Source of the DNA: Acidimicrobiia bacterium
GTDB taxonomy: Bacteria > Actinomycetota > Acidimicrobiia > IMCC26256 > JAMXLJ01
NCBI GenBank assembly: GCA_035651955.1
Contig: DASRES010000072.1
Coordinates: forward strand, 1 to 54,921
Direction: 5' to 3'
Length of the DNA stretch: 54,921 nucleotides
In this document: positions 1 to 9,092 of the stretch, piece after piece
Numbering within the stretch: position 1 is the stretch's first letter
How the letters are laid out: each line of letters opens with the position of its first letter
Translations under genes and position numbers: made by a program
The notes under the pieces: model-generated
The model's input: the letters and a program-made list of their open reading frames with translations, nothing else
Databases searched by the model: none
What the model was told of the DNA's origin: nothing

Positions 1-960
1 TGACCACGCGGAGCCGGGCGTCGGCGCGGGACCGGGTGACCCGCCCCACGTCCCGCTCCCCTGCCCCCAGCCCTGCCAGCCCGTCTGGGGGGTCCACGGC
101 ATCCCGGTCGGGACGAACCCGCCCGCAGGCGGCGCGACACCCATCCGCCAGGCCATCAGCTGGAGGTCGAACCCCTCCTTGCGGACGCGCAGGTCGAAGT
201 AGATGACCGTGACCACCGCGGCGACGAATGGCGTCGTCAGCACGGACCCGATCGCGCTCGTGATCCCACTGACGACCGCGACGGTCGTCGTCGCGCGCCC
301 GCCTCCGGCGACGAGCGCGGGGACGACCAGGACGCCGAACACGGCGGCAACGAACGAGGCCAGGATGTTCGCGAGCAGCAGCGAGCCCGCCGTCGGCCAC
401 CACCGACCCTTCACCAGGTCGTACGACCGCGTCAGCGCACGGAACCCGCCGGTGTGCTCGATCAGGAGCACCGGGATCGCGACCGACCACGCCGCGTACA
501 GCCACACCCCGGGGATGATGCACGCGGCGAACGCGACGAGCAGCAGCACCCCGTGCAGCACGAGCAGCCACAGCAGGGACCAGAAGCGGGAGAAGCCGAA
601 GCGCAGCGACCCCCGCCAGTCCGACTCGGTACCGAGATACGTGTCACCGACCGTCTTGAAGCACGCGGCCTGCGCGAGCGTGGCCGACACGACGCCGACG
701 ACGAAGAGCACGAGCACGCCGGCGACGACTGTCGCCGCGTCGCCGCCGTTCACCTGCGTCGTCGTGCTGCCGTTGAACGACGTCGTGGTGGTCGTCGTCC
801 CGGTCGGGAGCGACAACCGGACGAGCACGTTGAGGACCTGAACGGGCACGACGACGATCGCGACCGCCTTGACCATCGTGAGGAACTTCTGGCGGTAGAC
901 GCGGATCGCCGCGTCCAGCACCTCGCCGACACCCAGCGGACGCAACGCCGCGGGATCCAT
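1..960 (-). CDS. Multi-pass membrane protein, partial (runs off the left edge)
   Basis: This minus-strand frame is open from an ATG at 960 to the window edge (320 codons, C-terminus missing). It begins MDPAALRPLGVGEVLDAAIR and carries about five hydrophobic segments near residues 30-50, 80-100, 130-155, 190-215 and 235-260. The visible tail is Gly/Pro/Trp-rich (TGWQGWGQGSG). The N-terminal pattern and repeated membrane helices resemble the glycerophosphodiester phosphodiesterase membrane-domain/YciC-like family, whose function is mostly unknown. A TAGGTT hexamer 6 nt upstream of the ATG supports this start as leaderless. Function is not assignable; that it is coding is fairly sure. Confidence 0.75.
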   Translation of the reverse strand, partial: MDPAALRPLGVGEVLDAAIRVYRQKFLTMVKAVAIVVVPVQVLNVLVRLSLPTGTTTTTTSFNGSTTTQVNGGDAATVVAGVLVLFVVGVVSATLAQAACFKTVGDTYLGTESDWRGSLRFGFSRFWSLLWLLVLHGVLLLVAFAACIIPGVWLYAAWSVAIPVLLIEHTGGFRALTRSYDLVKGRWWPTAGSLLLANILASFVAAVFGVLVVPALVAGGGRATTTVAVVSGITSAIGSVLTTPFVAAVVTVIYFDLRVRKEGFDLQLMAWRMGVAPPAGGFVPTGMPWTPQTGWQGWGQGSGTWGGSPGPAPTPGSAWS

Positions 961-966
961 CGACGA

Positions 967-972
967 AACCTA
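967..972 (-). promoter_or_regulatory. -10 element TAGGTT, leaderless type
   Basis: TAGGTT on the minus strand ends 6 nt before the ATG at 960, so transcription should begin at the start codon. Confidence 0.6.
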
Positions 973-1021
973 ACCCGCTTGCCGGCGGGCGACGCGCCGG
1001 CGGGTCACACGACGAGCGTGC

Positions 1022-2206
1022 TCAGAGCGTCCTGACGATGGCCGCTTCGCCCTGGCCGCCGCCGCCGCACAGCGCGGCCGCGCCGGTGCCGCCGCCGCGG
1101 CGGCGGAGCTCGTTGACGAGCGTGAGCACCACACGGGTACCCGACATGCCGACGGGGTGGCCGAGCGAGATCGCGCCGCCGTTGACGTTGACGACGTCGT
1201 CGCCGATGCCGAGGTCCTGCATCGACGCGATGCCGACCGCCGCGAACGCCTCGTTGAGCTCGAACAGGTCGACGTCATTCAGGGACAGGTCGGCACGCTG
1301 GAGCGCGTTCTTGATCGCGCCGGACGGCTGGTGGAGCAGCGACGGGTCGGGGCCCGCGGTCATGCCGAAGCCGACGAGCTCGGCGAGCGGCGTGATGCCG
1401 AGCTGCTGGGCCTTCTCCTTGCTCATGACGACGACAGCCGCGCCGCCGTCGGAGATCTGCGACGCGTTGCCGGCGGTGATCGACCCGTCCTTCGAGAACG
1501 CCGGCCTCAACGCGGCGAGGCTCTCCGTCGTCGTCCCGGGTCGGATGCCCTCGTCGTTCTCGACGAGCACGGGGTCGCCCTTGCGCTGCGGGATGCTGAC
1601 CGGCGTGATCTCCTCGGTGAAGCGCCCGTCCTTGACCGCGGCGGCGGCGCGCTCGTGGCTCTTCGCGGCGACCTCGTCCTGCAGCTCGCGGCTGATGCCG
1701 CCCACCTTCCCGCAGTACTGCTCGGTGCCCGCGCCCATGTGGACGGCGTCGAACGCGCACCACAGCCCGTCGTTGATCATCGAGTCGATGAGCTCCCCGT
1801 TGCCCATGCGGTATCCCGCCCGGGCGCCCGGGAGCAGGTAGGGCGCGTTCGTCATCGACTCCATGCCGCCCGCCACGACGACCTGCGCGTCGCCGGCCTG
1901 GATCATCTGGTCGGCGAGGTAGATGGCGTCGATCCCGCTCAGGCACACCTTGTTGACCGTCATCGCGGACACCGTCATCGGGATGCCGGCCTTCGCGGCG
2001 GCCTGCCGCGCGGTGATCTGGCCCTGCCCGGCCTGGAGCACCTGGCCCATGAGGACGTAGTCGACCTGGTCGCCCGAGATCCCGGCCCGCTCGAGCGCGG
2101 CCTTGATCGCGAACCCGCCGAGGTCCATGGCGGTGAACGACGCGAGTGCACCGGACAGCTTGCCGATCGGGGTACGGGCCGACGAGACGATCACGGAGCC
2201 GGGCAT
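1022..2206 (-). CDS. Acetyl-CoA acetyltransferase (thiolase)
   Basis: This is a 394-residue thiolase that condenses two acetyl-CoA to acetoacetyl-CoA or cleaves 3-ketoacyl-CoA. The start at 2206 (MPGSVIVSSARTP) is preceded by a GGGAGG Shine-Dalgarno 5-6 nt away. A longer frame to 2305 lacks such a site. The nucleophilic Cys lies at about residue 88 in NKVCLSGIDAI. The C-terminal GHPVGMSGTR and CGGGGQGEA motifs carry the catalytic His and second Cys. Length is typical of the family. It is divergent from ccr 105 bp away and could supply acetoacetyl-CoA to the ethylmalonyl-CoA route. A purely beta-oxidation thiolase is the alternative. Confidence 0.93.
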   Translation of the reverse strand: MPGSVIVSSARTPIGKLSGALASFTAMDLGGFAIKAALERAGISGDQVDYVLMGQVLQAGQGQITARQAAAKAGIPMTVSAMTVNKVCLSGIDAIYLADQMIQAGDAQVVVAGGMESMTNAPYLLPGARAGYRMGNGELIDSMINDGLWCAFDAVHMGAGTEQYCGKVGGISRELQDEVAAKSHERAAAAVKDGRFTEEITPVSIPQRKGDPVLVENDEGIRPGTTTESLAALRPAFSKDGSITAGNASQISDGGAAVVVMSKEKAQQLGITPLAELVGFGMTAGPDPSLLHQPSGAIKNALQRADLSLNDVDLFELNEAFAAVGIASMQDLGIGDDVVNVNGGAISLGHPVGMSGTRVVLTLVNELRRRGGGTGAAALCGGGGQGEAAIVRTL

Positions 2207-2296
2207 CTGTCCTCCCAGGAGACGCGGGTGCGCGACGAGCGTTGTACCCGAGTTACCGGATGGTAGCCCCAGGTCGTCGCGCCGGTCCGGGGCGGG

Positions 2297-2302
2297 TAGG
2301 TT
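2297..2302 (+). promoter_or_regulatory. -10 element TAGGTT upstream of ccr
   Basis: TAGGTT ends 8 nt before the ccr ATG; no Shine-Dalgarno is seen between them, consistent with a leaderless or near-leaderless mRNA. Confidence 0.6.
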
Positions 2303-2310
2303 CACGCGCC

Positions 2311-3660
2311 ATGGCTACCGAGATCGACGCGATTCGCACCGCCATCCTCGACGAGGCCCCCGGCGACGAGCTGGGCGCGCTCCCGCTGCCGGAGAGCTTC
2401 CGGGCCGCGGTCGTCCGGGCCGACGAGCAGGAGATGTTCGCCGGCGTCCCGTCCGACGAGAAGGACCCGCGCAAGTCGACCCACGTCGACGACATCGCGA
2501 TCCCCGAGCTCGCGCCCGACGAGGCGTACGTCGCGGTGATGGCGAGCGCGATCAACTTCAACACGGTGTGGACGTCGATCTTCGAGCCGCTGCCCACGTT
2601 CGGGTTCCTCAAGCGCCTCGGCAAGGAGAGCGTCTGGGGGAAGCGGCACGACCAGCCGTTCCACATCATGGGCAGCGACGCGTCCGGTGTGGTCCTGCGG
2701 GTCGGCTCCGCGGTCCGCAACTGGAAGCCGGGCGACCGCGTCACCGTGCACTGCAACCACGTCGACGACCAGGACCCGACGGCGCACGACGACTCGATGC
2801 TCGCCGCGAACCAGCGCATCTGGGGCTTCGAGACGAACTACGGGGGCCTCGCGGAGATCGCGCTCGTGAAGGCGAACCAGCTGATGCCCAAGCCCGCGCA
2901 CCTCACCTGGGAGGAGGCCGCGGTCAACGCGCTGACGAACTCGACGAGCTACCGCATGATCGTCAGCCCGAACGGCGCGCAGATGACGCAGGGCCAGGCC
3001 GTGCTGATCTGGGGCGCGAGCGGCGGCATCGGCGCCTATGCGTGTCAGTACGTGCTGAACGGCGGCGGCACGCCCGTCGGCATCGTGTCGTCACCCGAGC
3101 GCGCCGCGCTCCTGCACGAGATGGGTGTCGAGCACGTCATCGACCGCAAGGCTGAGGGCTTCCGGTTCTGGAGCGACGAGCACACGCAGGACCCGTCGGA
3201 GTGGCGCCGCCTCGGGAAGGCCATCCGCGATCGGATCGGGCGCGACCCCGACATCGTGTTCGAGCACCCGGGCCGTCAGACGATGGGTGCGTCGGTGTTC
3301 GTCTGCAAGCGCGGCGGGATGGTGATCACGTGCGCCGCGACGTCGGGGTTCATGATCGAGTACGACAACCGCTACCTCTGGATGATGCTGAAGACCATCA
3401 AGGGGTGTCACTTCGCGAACTACCGCGAGGCGTGGGAGGCCAACCGCGCGATCTGCGAGGGCAAGGTGTTCCCGACGCTGTCACGCACGTTCAGCCTCGA
3501 CGAGACCGGTGAGGCCGCGTACGAGGTGCACCACAACCTGCACGAGGGCAAGCTCGGCATCCTCGTGCTCGCCCCCGACGAGGGCCTCGGCGTGACGGAT
3601 CCTGAGATGCGTGAGCGGCTGCTGCCGCAGATCACGCTGTTCCGCCGTCACGACGCGTAG
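2311..3660 (+). CDS. ccr: Crotonyl-CoA carboxylase/reductase
   Basis: This 449-residue member of the medium-chain dehydrogenase/reductase family is the signature enzyme of the ethylmalonyl-CoA pathway. It reductively carboxylates crotonyl-CoA with NADPH and CO2 to ethylmalonyl-CoA. The CO2-pocket residues known from characterised Ccr proteins appear conserved: Asn in INFNTVW (about 84), Phe-Glu in WGFETNYGG (173-174) and His in KGCHFANYREA (367). The NADPH-binding loop is VLIWGASGGIGAYACQ. The start at 2311 is chosen from the TAGGTT promoter 8 nt upstream and the family length (about 450). It lies among thiolase, epimerase and carboxylase genes. Acrylyl-CoA reductase is a relative, but the carboxylation residues argue against it. 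Confidence 0.95.
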   Translation: MATEIDAIRTAILDEAPGDELGALPLPESFRAAVVRADEQEMFAGVPSDEKDPRKSTHVDDIAIPELAPDEAYVAVMASAINFNTVWTSIFEPLPTFGFLKRLGKESVWGKRHDQPFHIMGSDASGVVLRVGSAVRNWKPGDRVTVHCNHVDDQDPTAHDDSMLAANQRIWGFETNYGGLAEIALVKANQLMPKPAHLTWEEAAVNALTNSTSYRMIVSPNGAQMTQGQAVLIWGASGGIGAYACQYVLNGGGTPVGIVSSPERAALLHEMGVEHVIDRKAEGFRFWSDEHTQDPSEWRRLGKAIRDRIGRDPDIVFEHPGRQTMGASVFVCKRGGMVITCAATSGFMIEYDNRYLWMMLKTIKGCHFANYREAWEANRAICEGKVFPTLSRTFSLDETGEAAYEVHHNLHEGKLGILVLAPDEGLGVTDPEMRERLLPQITLFRRHDA

Positions 3661-3675
3661 GCGGAGGGGACGCGC

Positions 3676-4735
3676 TCAGCTCCCTGAGCGCACCGCGAAC
3701 GCGCGCACGTTGCCGTCTGCGGTGCCGACGACGAGATGGTTCGCGCCGAGGACGGGCGCGCCCGTGACCTTGCTGCCCGTCTGGTACGTCCACAGCGCGG
3801 TGCACGTCGCGTTGCCGCATCCCGCGGCCGAGAACGCGTGCAGCGAGCCGTCGTCCGAACCCGTGGAGACGACCCCGCCCGCGACGGCCGGCTGCACGCG
3901 CGTCGTCGCGCTCGTCGTCCCCGACCACAGCGGCGTGCACGTCGTCTGGCCGCAGCCCGCGCCGTCGAGCGCGACGAGCGTGCCCGCGCTCGTCCCGACG
4001 AAGACCGTGCCGCCGCTGAGGGCCGGCGGGCTGCTCGCGCCGACGGCTGCGTGCCAGAGGACGTTCCCGTTCGTGGCGTCGATCGCGTACAGCGTGCCGT
4101 TCGCGGTCGTGACGTAGACCGTGGACTCGTCGCTCGACAGCACCGGGAAGCGTGCGGTCGAGTCGAGCGACGCGCTCCACGAGGGGTCGCACACCGTGTT
4201 GCCGTTCACGGTGCTGCACGTCGGGTCCGTGACCGGGAAGGCGAGCAGCGTGCTCTTCTCGCCGAGCGCGAGCTCCGAGGTCCCGACGGCGGCGGACGTC
4301 CGCTCACGTCTGCGAGCGGTGAGCCGCCGTTCACGTCGTACGCGTGGATGCCGCCGCCGTTGAAGGCGTTGAACGGGACGAGCGGTTGGTTGCCGTGCAG
4401 CGTGACGTCGCTGATGTGGCTGTACGGGTCCTGCGTCGGCGGTACCGCGACGGTCTGGTGCCAGGCCTCGGCACCGCCCCCGAGGTCGAGCGCGTACGCG
4501 GTCACGCCGTCCGTGACGTACACGCGGTTCGGCACGACGATCGGATCGTTCGCCGGGCTCGCCGTCAGCTGGTGTGTCCACGCGGACGTGAGCGACGCGA
4601 CGTTCGACGTGTCGATCCCCGGCGACACGATCAGCGACGCGTCACGGTGCGCGTCGGCGCCGGGTTGCGTCCAGCACCCGCGAGTGCGACCGCCAGTGCC
4701 GCCGCGGCGAGTCCGGCCGTGAGTCGCGTGCGCAC
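3676..4735 (-). pseudogene. PQQ-repeat beta-propeller lipoprotein with two frameshifts
   Basis: The gene must be read in three successive minus-strand frames. A GTG at 4735 follows GGGAGGGG and encodes a signal peptide (RTRLTAGLAAAALAVALAG). Restoring one G in the run at 4677-4679 gives a lipobox LAG-C and continues into SLIVSPGIDTSNVASL. A second missing G near 4300-4301 joins ADVSG to TSAAVGTSELALGEK. The rest is a PQQ-like propeller with blades such as GTLYAIDATNGNVLWHAAVG and CTPLWSGTTSATTRVQPAVA. The restored protein would be about 350 residues, exported and lipid-anchored. Both lesions are one-base losses in G runs, so assembly error is as likely as true decay. It converges on ccr 15 bp away. 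Confidence 0.75.
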
Positions 4736-4824
4736 GGGCGCCCCTCCCACGACGCCGGCGCCTGACCGTCGGACACGGTACGACCGGTCCCCCGTGGGCT
4801 CAACCGCGCGTCGAGACCGGCTCG

Positions 4825-4830
4825 TACACT
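4825..4830 (+). promoter_or_regulatory. -10 element TACACT upstream of the epimerase
   Basis: TACACT ends 7 nt before the ATG at 4838, with no Shine-Dalgarno between; leaderless arrangement. Confidence 0.6.
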
Positions 4831-4837
4831 TCCGCGC

Positions 4838-5242
4838 ATGCTGCTGACGGAGATCGACCACGTCGCGATCGCGGTCAACGACCTCGAGGCCGCCATCGCG
4901 TACTACCGCGACACCTACGGCTGCGAGGTCGCGCACCGCGAGGTCGTCGAGAAGGACGGCGTCGAGGAGGCGCTGCTGAAGGTGGCCGACTCCTACATCC
5001 AGCTGCTGACACCGGTGCGAGACGACTCGACGGTGGCCAAGTACCTCCAGTCGAAAGGGGAGGGGATCCACCACGTCGGGTACCGGGTCGACTCGGTGGC
5101 CGCGGCGCTGGACTCGGTGAAGGAGCACGGCTTCCGGGTCATCGACGAGCAGCCCCGGCCCGGCAGCCGGGGCACGACCGTCGCCTTCGTGCACCCGAAG
5201 ACGGCGTTCGGCACGCTCATCGAGCTCGTCCAGGAGGGGTGA
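4838..5242 (+). CDS. mce: Methylmalonyl/ethylmalonyl-CoA epimerase
   Basis: This 134-residue glyoxalase/VOC-fold protein epimerises 2S and 2R acyl-malonyl-CoA, linking carboxylase products to B12 mutases. It shows two VOC repeats. Metal ligands are visible as His in EIDHVAIAV (residue 7), His in GEGIHHVGYRV and the terminal Glu in GTLIELVQEG. The length is typical of bacterial methylmalonyl-CoA epimerases. With ccr 1.2 kb upstream, acyl-CoA carboxylase downstream and the ethylmalonyl-CoA mutase at 17-19 kb, it most likely serves both ethylmalonyl- and methylmalonyl-CoA. A leaderless promoter fixes the start. Confidence 0.92.
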   Translation: MLLTEIDHVAIAVNDLEAAIAYYRDTYGCEVAHREVVEKDGVEEALLKVADSYIQLLTPVRDDSTVAKYLQSKGEGIHHVGYRVDSVAAALDSVKEHGFRVIDEQPRPGSRGTTVAFVHPKTAFGTLIELVQEG

Positions 5243-5265
5243 CCCTTCCGCCATCACAAAACCTA

Positions 5266-5294
5266 TTGGCGTTGCACTCAGCTTTTCCTATACT
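5266..5294 (+). promoter_or_regulatory. Sigma70-like promoter of hsp20
   Basis: TTGGCG (5266-5271) and TATACT (5289-5294) are separated by 17 bp in an unusually AT-rich stretch. The predicted start near 5301 gives a roughly 50-nt leader with a Shine-Dalgarno. No CIRCE or HAIR inverted repeat was found; only a lone GCACTC half-site is present. Confidence 0.55.
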
Positions 5295-5352
5295 GACGGT
5301 GTCACGAGCACCGGCCGCGAGGAGCGGTCCGGTCCGTCAGGAGGTACGCGAG

Positions 5353-5802
5353 ATGCTGATGCGCTACGACCCGTTCCGCGAGCTGGACCGCTTCACCGAC
5401 CAGCTCTTCGGCAGCCCCACCCGTGCGCCCTGGGTCCCGATGGACGCCGTGCGCCACGGTGACACGGTCGAGGCCCGCTTCGACCTGCCCGGTGTCGCGC
5501 CGGAGTCGATCGACGTCACGGTCGAGCGGAACGTGCTGACCGTCACGGCGGAGCGGTCGTGGTGGCCGGCGGAGGGCGACGAGATCCTGGTCCGCGAGCG
5601 GCCCCAGGGCCGGTTCTCCCGCCAGCTGCTCCTCGGCGACGCGCTAGACGGCGACCGGGTCCAGGCCAACTACGAGCACGGTGTGCTGCGCGTGACGATC
5701 CCCGTGGCCGAGCAGGCGAAGCCGCGCAAGGTCGAGATCCACGTCGGCCAGACGCAGGCGCTCCCCGGTCAGGAGACCGTCGAGGTACCCGCCTCCGCCT
5801 GA
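5353..5802 (+). CDS. Hsp20/alpha-crystallin small heat-shock protein
   Basis: This 149-residue ATP-independent chaperone should hold unfolding proteins in the cytoplasm. It opens with MLMRYDPFRELDRFTDQLFG, typical of bacterial Hsp20. The alpha-crystallin domain follows (about residues 35-130): ARFDLPGVAPESIDVTVERN, LTVTAERSWW, and the conserved strand YEHGVLRVTIPVAEQAKPRK with the A-x-x-x-G-V-L-like signature. AGGAGGT at 5339-5345 lies 7 nt upstream of the ATG and decides this start over the upstream open frame. Its 3' end overlaps the convergent glycosyltransferase gene by 34 bp. Confidence 0.93.
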   Translation: MLMRYDPFRELDRFTDQLFGSPTRAPWVPMDAVRHGDTVEARFDLPGVAPESIDVTVERNVLTVTAERSWWPAEGDEILVRERPQGRFSRQLLLGDALDGDRVQANYEHGVLRVTIPVAEQAKPRKVEIHVGQTQALPGQETVEVPASA

Positions 5803-7124
5803 GCCGCTTCCCCCGCTCCCGTACGCTCACCGTGGTCCCGTCGTTCGTGCGGCGGGGCCACGTCGCGTTCGCGGGCGCGTGACAGGAGCGCGTCGATCGC
5901 GACGGCGGCGAGCACGACGAACGCGACCTCCGCGGGCTCGCGGTCGCGGATCGACCCGTAGAAGCCGACCGCGACGATCGTCACCGCGACCACGGTCGCG
6001 AGCAGCGGGACGAGGGTCACGCGGCGGCGGTGGAGCACCCAGGCGCCGACGACCGCGACGGCCACCAGCGGGTAGAACGCCAGCACCCCGAGCTCGGACG
6101 CGCGTAGCGGCCGCCCTTCCTCCTGTGCGAAGCGGGCCGTCTGGAAGGGGCGGAACAGGCTCCACGCGCGCCCGAAGCGTGCCGCGACGACGACCGGCAA
6201 TCGGTCGAAGTGCGTGCGCACGTAGTGGTACGCGCGCCGGCGGTAGATGCCGTCGGCGACCGACTGGTCGGCCACGTCCGGCTGCGGGTTCGCGCACGCG
6301 AGGTCCCAGGCGCCGAGGGTCGGGCCCGAGTAGGTCGCCGGGCAGTTGGCGCCGACGAGCGTGAGCCCGTCGTTCGACGACACGTACACCGGCTTCTCGA
6401 ACCGGGCGAGGTTGAACGCGACCCAGGGCGCCAGCACGACGAGCAACGCCACGACTGCCGCGCTCCCGAGCACGAGGCGTCGCTTCACGGTGCCCCGGCA
6501 CATCCAGACCACCGGCACGACCGCGAGGACGAGGAGGAGGGCGAGCTCGGCGCGCGTCAGCACCGCGAGCCCGAGCGCGACGCCGGCGAGCGCGGCGTCG
6601 ACGAGCGGGCGCCCGTCGTCGCGCCGCAGGAGCCGGTAGAGGAACAAGAGTGTGGCGGCGACGAACACCGCCGCAATCGGCTCCGACATGCCGACGCCGT
6701 CGGCGACGACGAAGCCCGGGTAGACCGCGGCGAGCGCGGCGGCGATCAGCCCGGCCCGGTTCCCCGCGATCTCGCGCGCGAGCAGCCCGATGACGACGAC
6801 GAGGATCGTGCCGACGAGCGCCATGGTCAGCCGCTGCGCGAGCACGCTGTGGTGCCAGATCCACGACGCCGGCGTCAGGACGATCGCGGTGAGCGGCGGG
6901 TGGTCGGCGGCGGGCTTCCCCGTGAACGGCGAGTTGAAGCCCTTGCCGTCGGCGAGCGCATTCGCCTGGTACGAGTAGAAGACCTCGTCGCCGCTGAGCT
7001 TCGTGTGCATGCGGAACACGAGCACGTAGACGACGCGGATCGCGAGCCCGGCGAGCGCGATGGGCGCGACGCGCACGAGGAAGGCGCGCACACCGAGGTC
7101 GCCGGCCGTCGTGTCCTCGGCCAC
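5769..7124 (-). CDS. GT39/ArnT-like membrane glycosyltransferase
   Basis: This 451-residue polytopic protein has about ten hydrophobic segments. An early loop, [20 protein letters not shown], places an acidic Asp-Glu pair after the first helix, as in dolichyl/undecaprenyl-phosphate-sugar transferases of the GT39/GT83 type. These move a lipid-linked sugar onto a cell-envelope acceptor outside the membrane. The GTG start at 7124 has TAGTGT 6 nt upstream and no Shine-Dalgarno. It is divergent from the carboxylase gene. Acceptor and sugar cannot be read from sequence. The C-terminal 34 bp lie antisense to hsp20. Confidence 0.8.
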   Translation of the reverse strand: MAEDTTAGDLGVRAFLVRVAPIALAGLAIRVVYVLVFRMHTKLSGDEVFYSYQANALADGKGFNSPFTGKPAADHPPLTAIVLTPASWIWHHSVLAQRLTMALVGTILVVVIGLLAREIAGNRAGLIAAALAAVYPGFVVADGVGMSEPIAAVFVAATLLFLYRLLRRDDGRPLVDAALAGVALGLAVLTRAELALLLVLAVVPVVWMCRGTVKRRLVLGSAAVVALLVVLAPWVAFNLARFEKPVYVSSNDGLTLVGANCPATYSGPTLGAWDLACANPQPDVADQSVADGIYRRRAYHYVRTHFDRLPVVVAARFGRAWSLFRPFQTARFAQEEGRPLRASELGVLAFYPLVAVAVVGAWVLHRRRVTLVPLLATVVAVTIVAVGFYGSIRDREPAEVAFVVLAAVAIDALLSRARERDVAPPHERRDHGERTGAGEAAQAEAGTSTVS

Positions 7125-7130
7125 CGGCGC

Positions 7131-7136
7131 ACACTA
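7131..7136 (-). promoter_or_regulatory. -10 element TAGTGT for the glycosyltransferase
   Basis: The minus-strand TAGTGT ends 6 nt before the GTG at 7124; leaderless arrangement. Confidence 0.6.
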
Positions 7137-7187
7137 CGGCGCGGGGGCGGCACGTGCCCGGCGGGATCACACGAACGGGCCGGAACG

Positions 7188-7193
7188 TAGGCT
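7188..7193 (+). promoter_or_regulatory. -10 element TAGGCT for the carboxylase operon
   Basis: TAGGCT ends 7 nt before the ATG at 7201; with the element at 7131-7136 it forms a compact divergent leaderless promoter pair. Confidence 0.6.
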
Positions 7194-7200
7194 TGTCCGC

Positions 7201-8832
7201 ATGGCCGTCGAGGAGACCGACATCGAAGTCGCGAGTGCCGAGGGCGAAGGGGCCGGAGGTCCCGCCGTCGCGCCGCCCGTCCACCCGATCCACGAGCGTC
7301 TCGAGCAGCTCTCGCAGCTGAAGGAGCAGGCGCTCCACGCGGGGAGCGAGAAGGCGATCGAGCGCCAGCACCAGCGCGGGAAGCTGACCGCGCGCGAGCG
7401 TCTCGAGCTGCTGCTCGACCCGGGGTCGTTCGTCGAGCTCGACATGCTCGCCCGCCACCGCGCCCACGGGTTCGGCATCGAGAACACGCGACCACTCACC
7501 GACGGGGTCGTCACCGGCTGGGGGACGATCGACGGCCGGAAGGTGTTCGTGTTCTCGCAGGACTTCACCGTCTTCGGAGGGGCGCTCGGCGAGGTGTTCG
7601 CCGAGAAGATCCACAAGGTGATGGACCTCGCGGAGTCGGTCGGCGCGCCGATGATCGGCCTGAACGACGGCGCGGGCGCGCGGATCCAGGAGGGCGTGGT
7701 CTCGCTCGCGTCCTACGGCGGGATCTTCTTCCGCAACGTCAAGGCGTCGGGTGTCGTGCCGCAGATCAGCGTGATCCTCGGCCCCTGTGCCGGCGGCGCG
7801 GTCTACTCGCCCGCGATGACCGACTTCATCTTCATGACCAAGGGCACCTCCCACATGTTCATCACGGGGCCCGACGTCGTGAAGACGGTGACCGGTGAGG
7901 ACGTCACGCAGGAGGAGCTCGGCGGTGCGATGACGCACGCGTCGAAGTCGGGCGTCGCGACGTTCGTCTACGACGACGAGCAGACCTGCCTGGAGCAGGT
8001 GCGCTACCTGCTGTCGTTCCTGCCGTCGAACAACCTCGAGGACCCGCCCGCGTTCGAGCCCGAGGACGACCCCGAGCGGCGATGCGACGCGATCCTCGAT
8101 CTCATCCCCGACGCGCCCAACAAGCCGTACGACATGAAGAAGGTGATCGCCGAGATCGTCGACGACGGCGAGTTCCTCGAGGTCCAGCCGTACTGGGCGA
8201 TGAACATCATCTGCGGGTTCGGACGCCTGAACGGCCGCGCCATCGGCATCGTCGGCAACCAGCCACAGGTGCTCGCGGGCTGTCTCGACATCGACGCGTC
8301 CGAGAAGGCGGCGCGCTTCGTGCGGACGTGCGACGCGTTCAACATCCCGCTCGTCACGTTCGTCGACGTGCCCGGGTTCCTGCCGGGGACCGACCAGGAG
8401 TACGGCGGGATCATCCGCCACGGCGCCAAGCTGCTGTACGCGTACTGCGAGTCGACGGTTCCGCGCGTCCAGGTGATCACGCGCAAGGGCTACGGCGGTG
8501 CGTACGTCGTCATGAACTCGAAGTCGATCGGCGCCGACCTCGCGTTCGCGTGGCCCTCCGGCGAGATCGCGGTGATGGGCTCGCAGGGTGCGGTCAACAT
8601 CATCTTCCGCAAGGAGATCGAGGCGGCCGAGGACAGCGACGCGCGACGCGCGCAGCTCATCGACGAGTACACCGAGCGGTTCTCGAACCCGTACAGCGCG
8701 GCCGAGCGCGGCTACGTCGACGACGTCATCGACCCGCGCGACACGCGCGCCGTGCTCGTGCGCTCGCTCGAGATGCTGCGCAGCAAGAAGGAGAAGCTGC
8801 CGCAGCGCAAGCACGGGAACATGCCGCTGTGA
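7201..8832 (+). CDS. Acyl-CoA carboxylase carboxyltransferase (beta) subunit, propionyl-CoA type
   Basis: This 543-residue biotin-dependent carboxyltransferase transfers CO2 from biotin to acetyl-, propionyl- or similar acyl-CoA. The N-terminal half contains [20 protein letters not shown] and [19 protein letters not shown]. The C-terminal half contains [20 protein letters not shown] and [18 protein letters not shown], the oxyanion-forming glycine motifs of AccD/PccB proteins. An epsilon subunit overlaps its stop by 4 bp, the usual actinobacterial arrangement. The biotin-carboxylase alpha subunit is not in this window. Propionyl-CoA is the favoured substrate because epimerase and B12 mutase genes lie nearby, but acetyl-CoA cannot be excluded. 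Confidence 0.92.
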   Translation: MAVEETDIEVASAEGEGAGGPAVAPPVHPIHERLEQLSQLKEQALHAGSEKAIERQHQRGKLTARERLELLLDPGSFVELDMLARHRAHGFGIENTRPLTDGVVTGWGTIDGRKVFVFSQDFTVFGGALGEVFAEKIHKVMDLAESVGAPMIGLNDGAGARIQEGVVSLASYGGIFFRNVKASGVVPQISVILGPCAGGAVYSPAMTDFIFMTKGTSHMFITGPDVVKTVTGEDVTQEELGGAMTHASKSGVATFVYDDEQTCLEQVRYLLSFLPSNNLEDPPAFEPEDDPERRCDAILDLIPDAPNKPYDMKKVIAEIVDDGEFLEVQPYWAMNIICGFGRLNGRAIGIVGNQPQVLAGCLDIDASEKAARFVRTCDAFNIPLVTFVDVPGFLPGTDQEYGGIIRHGAKLLYAYCESTVPRVQVITRKGYGGAYVVMNSKSIGADLAFAWPSGEIAVMGSQGAVNIIFRKEIEAAEDSDARRAQLIDEYTERFSNPYSAAERGYVDDVIDPRDTRAVLVRSLEMLRSKKEKLPQRKHGNMPL

Positions 8833-9086
8833 CGACGCACGACAACTCGTCGCGACCCGTCCTCCGCGTCGTGTCGCCGTCCGCGACGCCGGACGAGGTC
8901 GCCGCGATCGTCGCCGCGGTCGGGTCGTTGACGCAGCCCGTCGCGGTCGTCGACACGTCAGGCCCGGACGACCCCGACCGGCTCGACGCCTGGGTGCACG
9001 TCTCGCGCCTCAGCTCACGGCGCGCGTCGCTGCAGCGCGGATCGTGGCGGCTGTACGGCCGGCTCGGTCGCCGTCGTCGCGCCTGA
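8829..9086 (+). CDS. Acyl-CoA carboxylase epsilon subunit
   Basis: This 85-residue protein starts at a GTG overlapping the TGA of the beta subunit (GTGA). The core [20 protein letters not shown] matches the short epsilon subunits that bind beta and stimulate actinobacterial acetyl/propionyl-CoA carboxylases. The C-terminus is Arg-rich ([11 protein letters not shown]). Translation is probably coupled to the beta gene. Small size and weak conservation make exact specificity unreadable, but position and motif fit well. Confidence 0.85.
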   Translation: MTTHDNSSRPVLRVVSPSATPDEVAAIVAAVGSLTQPVAVVDTSGPDDPDRLDAWVHVSRLSSRRASLQRGSWRLYGRLGRRRRA

Positions 9087-9092
9087 CCGTCC

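Noticed and set aside
203-841. Plus-strand open frame at the left edge
   Set aside because: Antisense to a convincing membrane-protein frame on the minus strand with helices and a promoter.
5260-5352. CIRCE or HAIR heat-shock operator before hsp20
   Set aside because: Only one GCACTC half-site; no matching second arm at the required distance.
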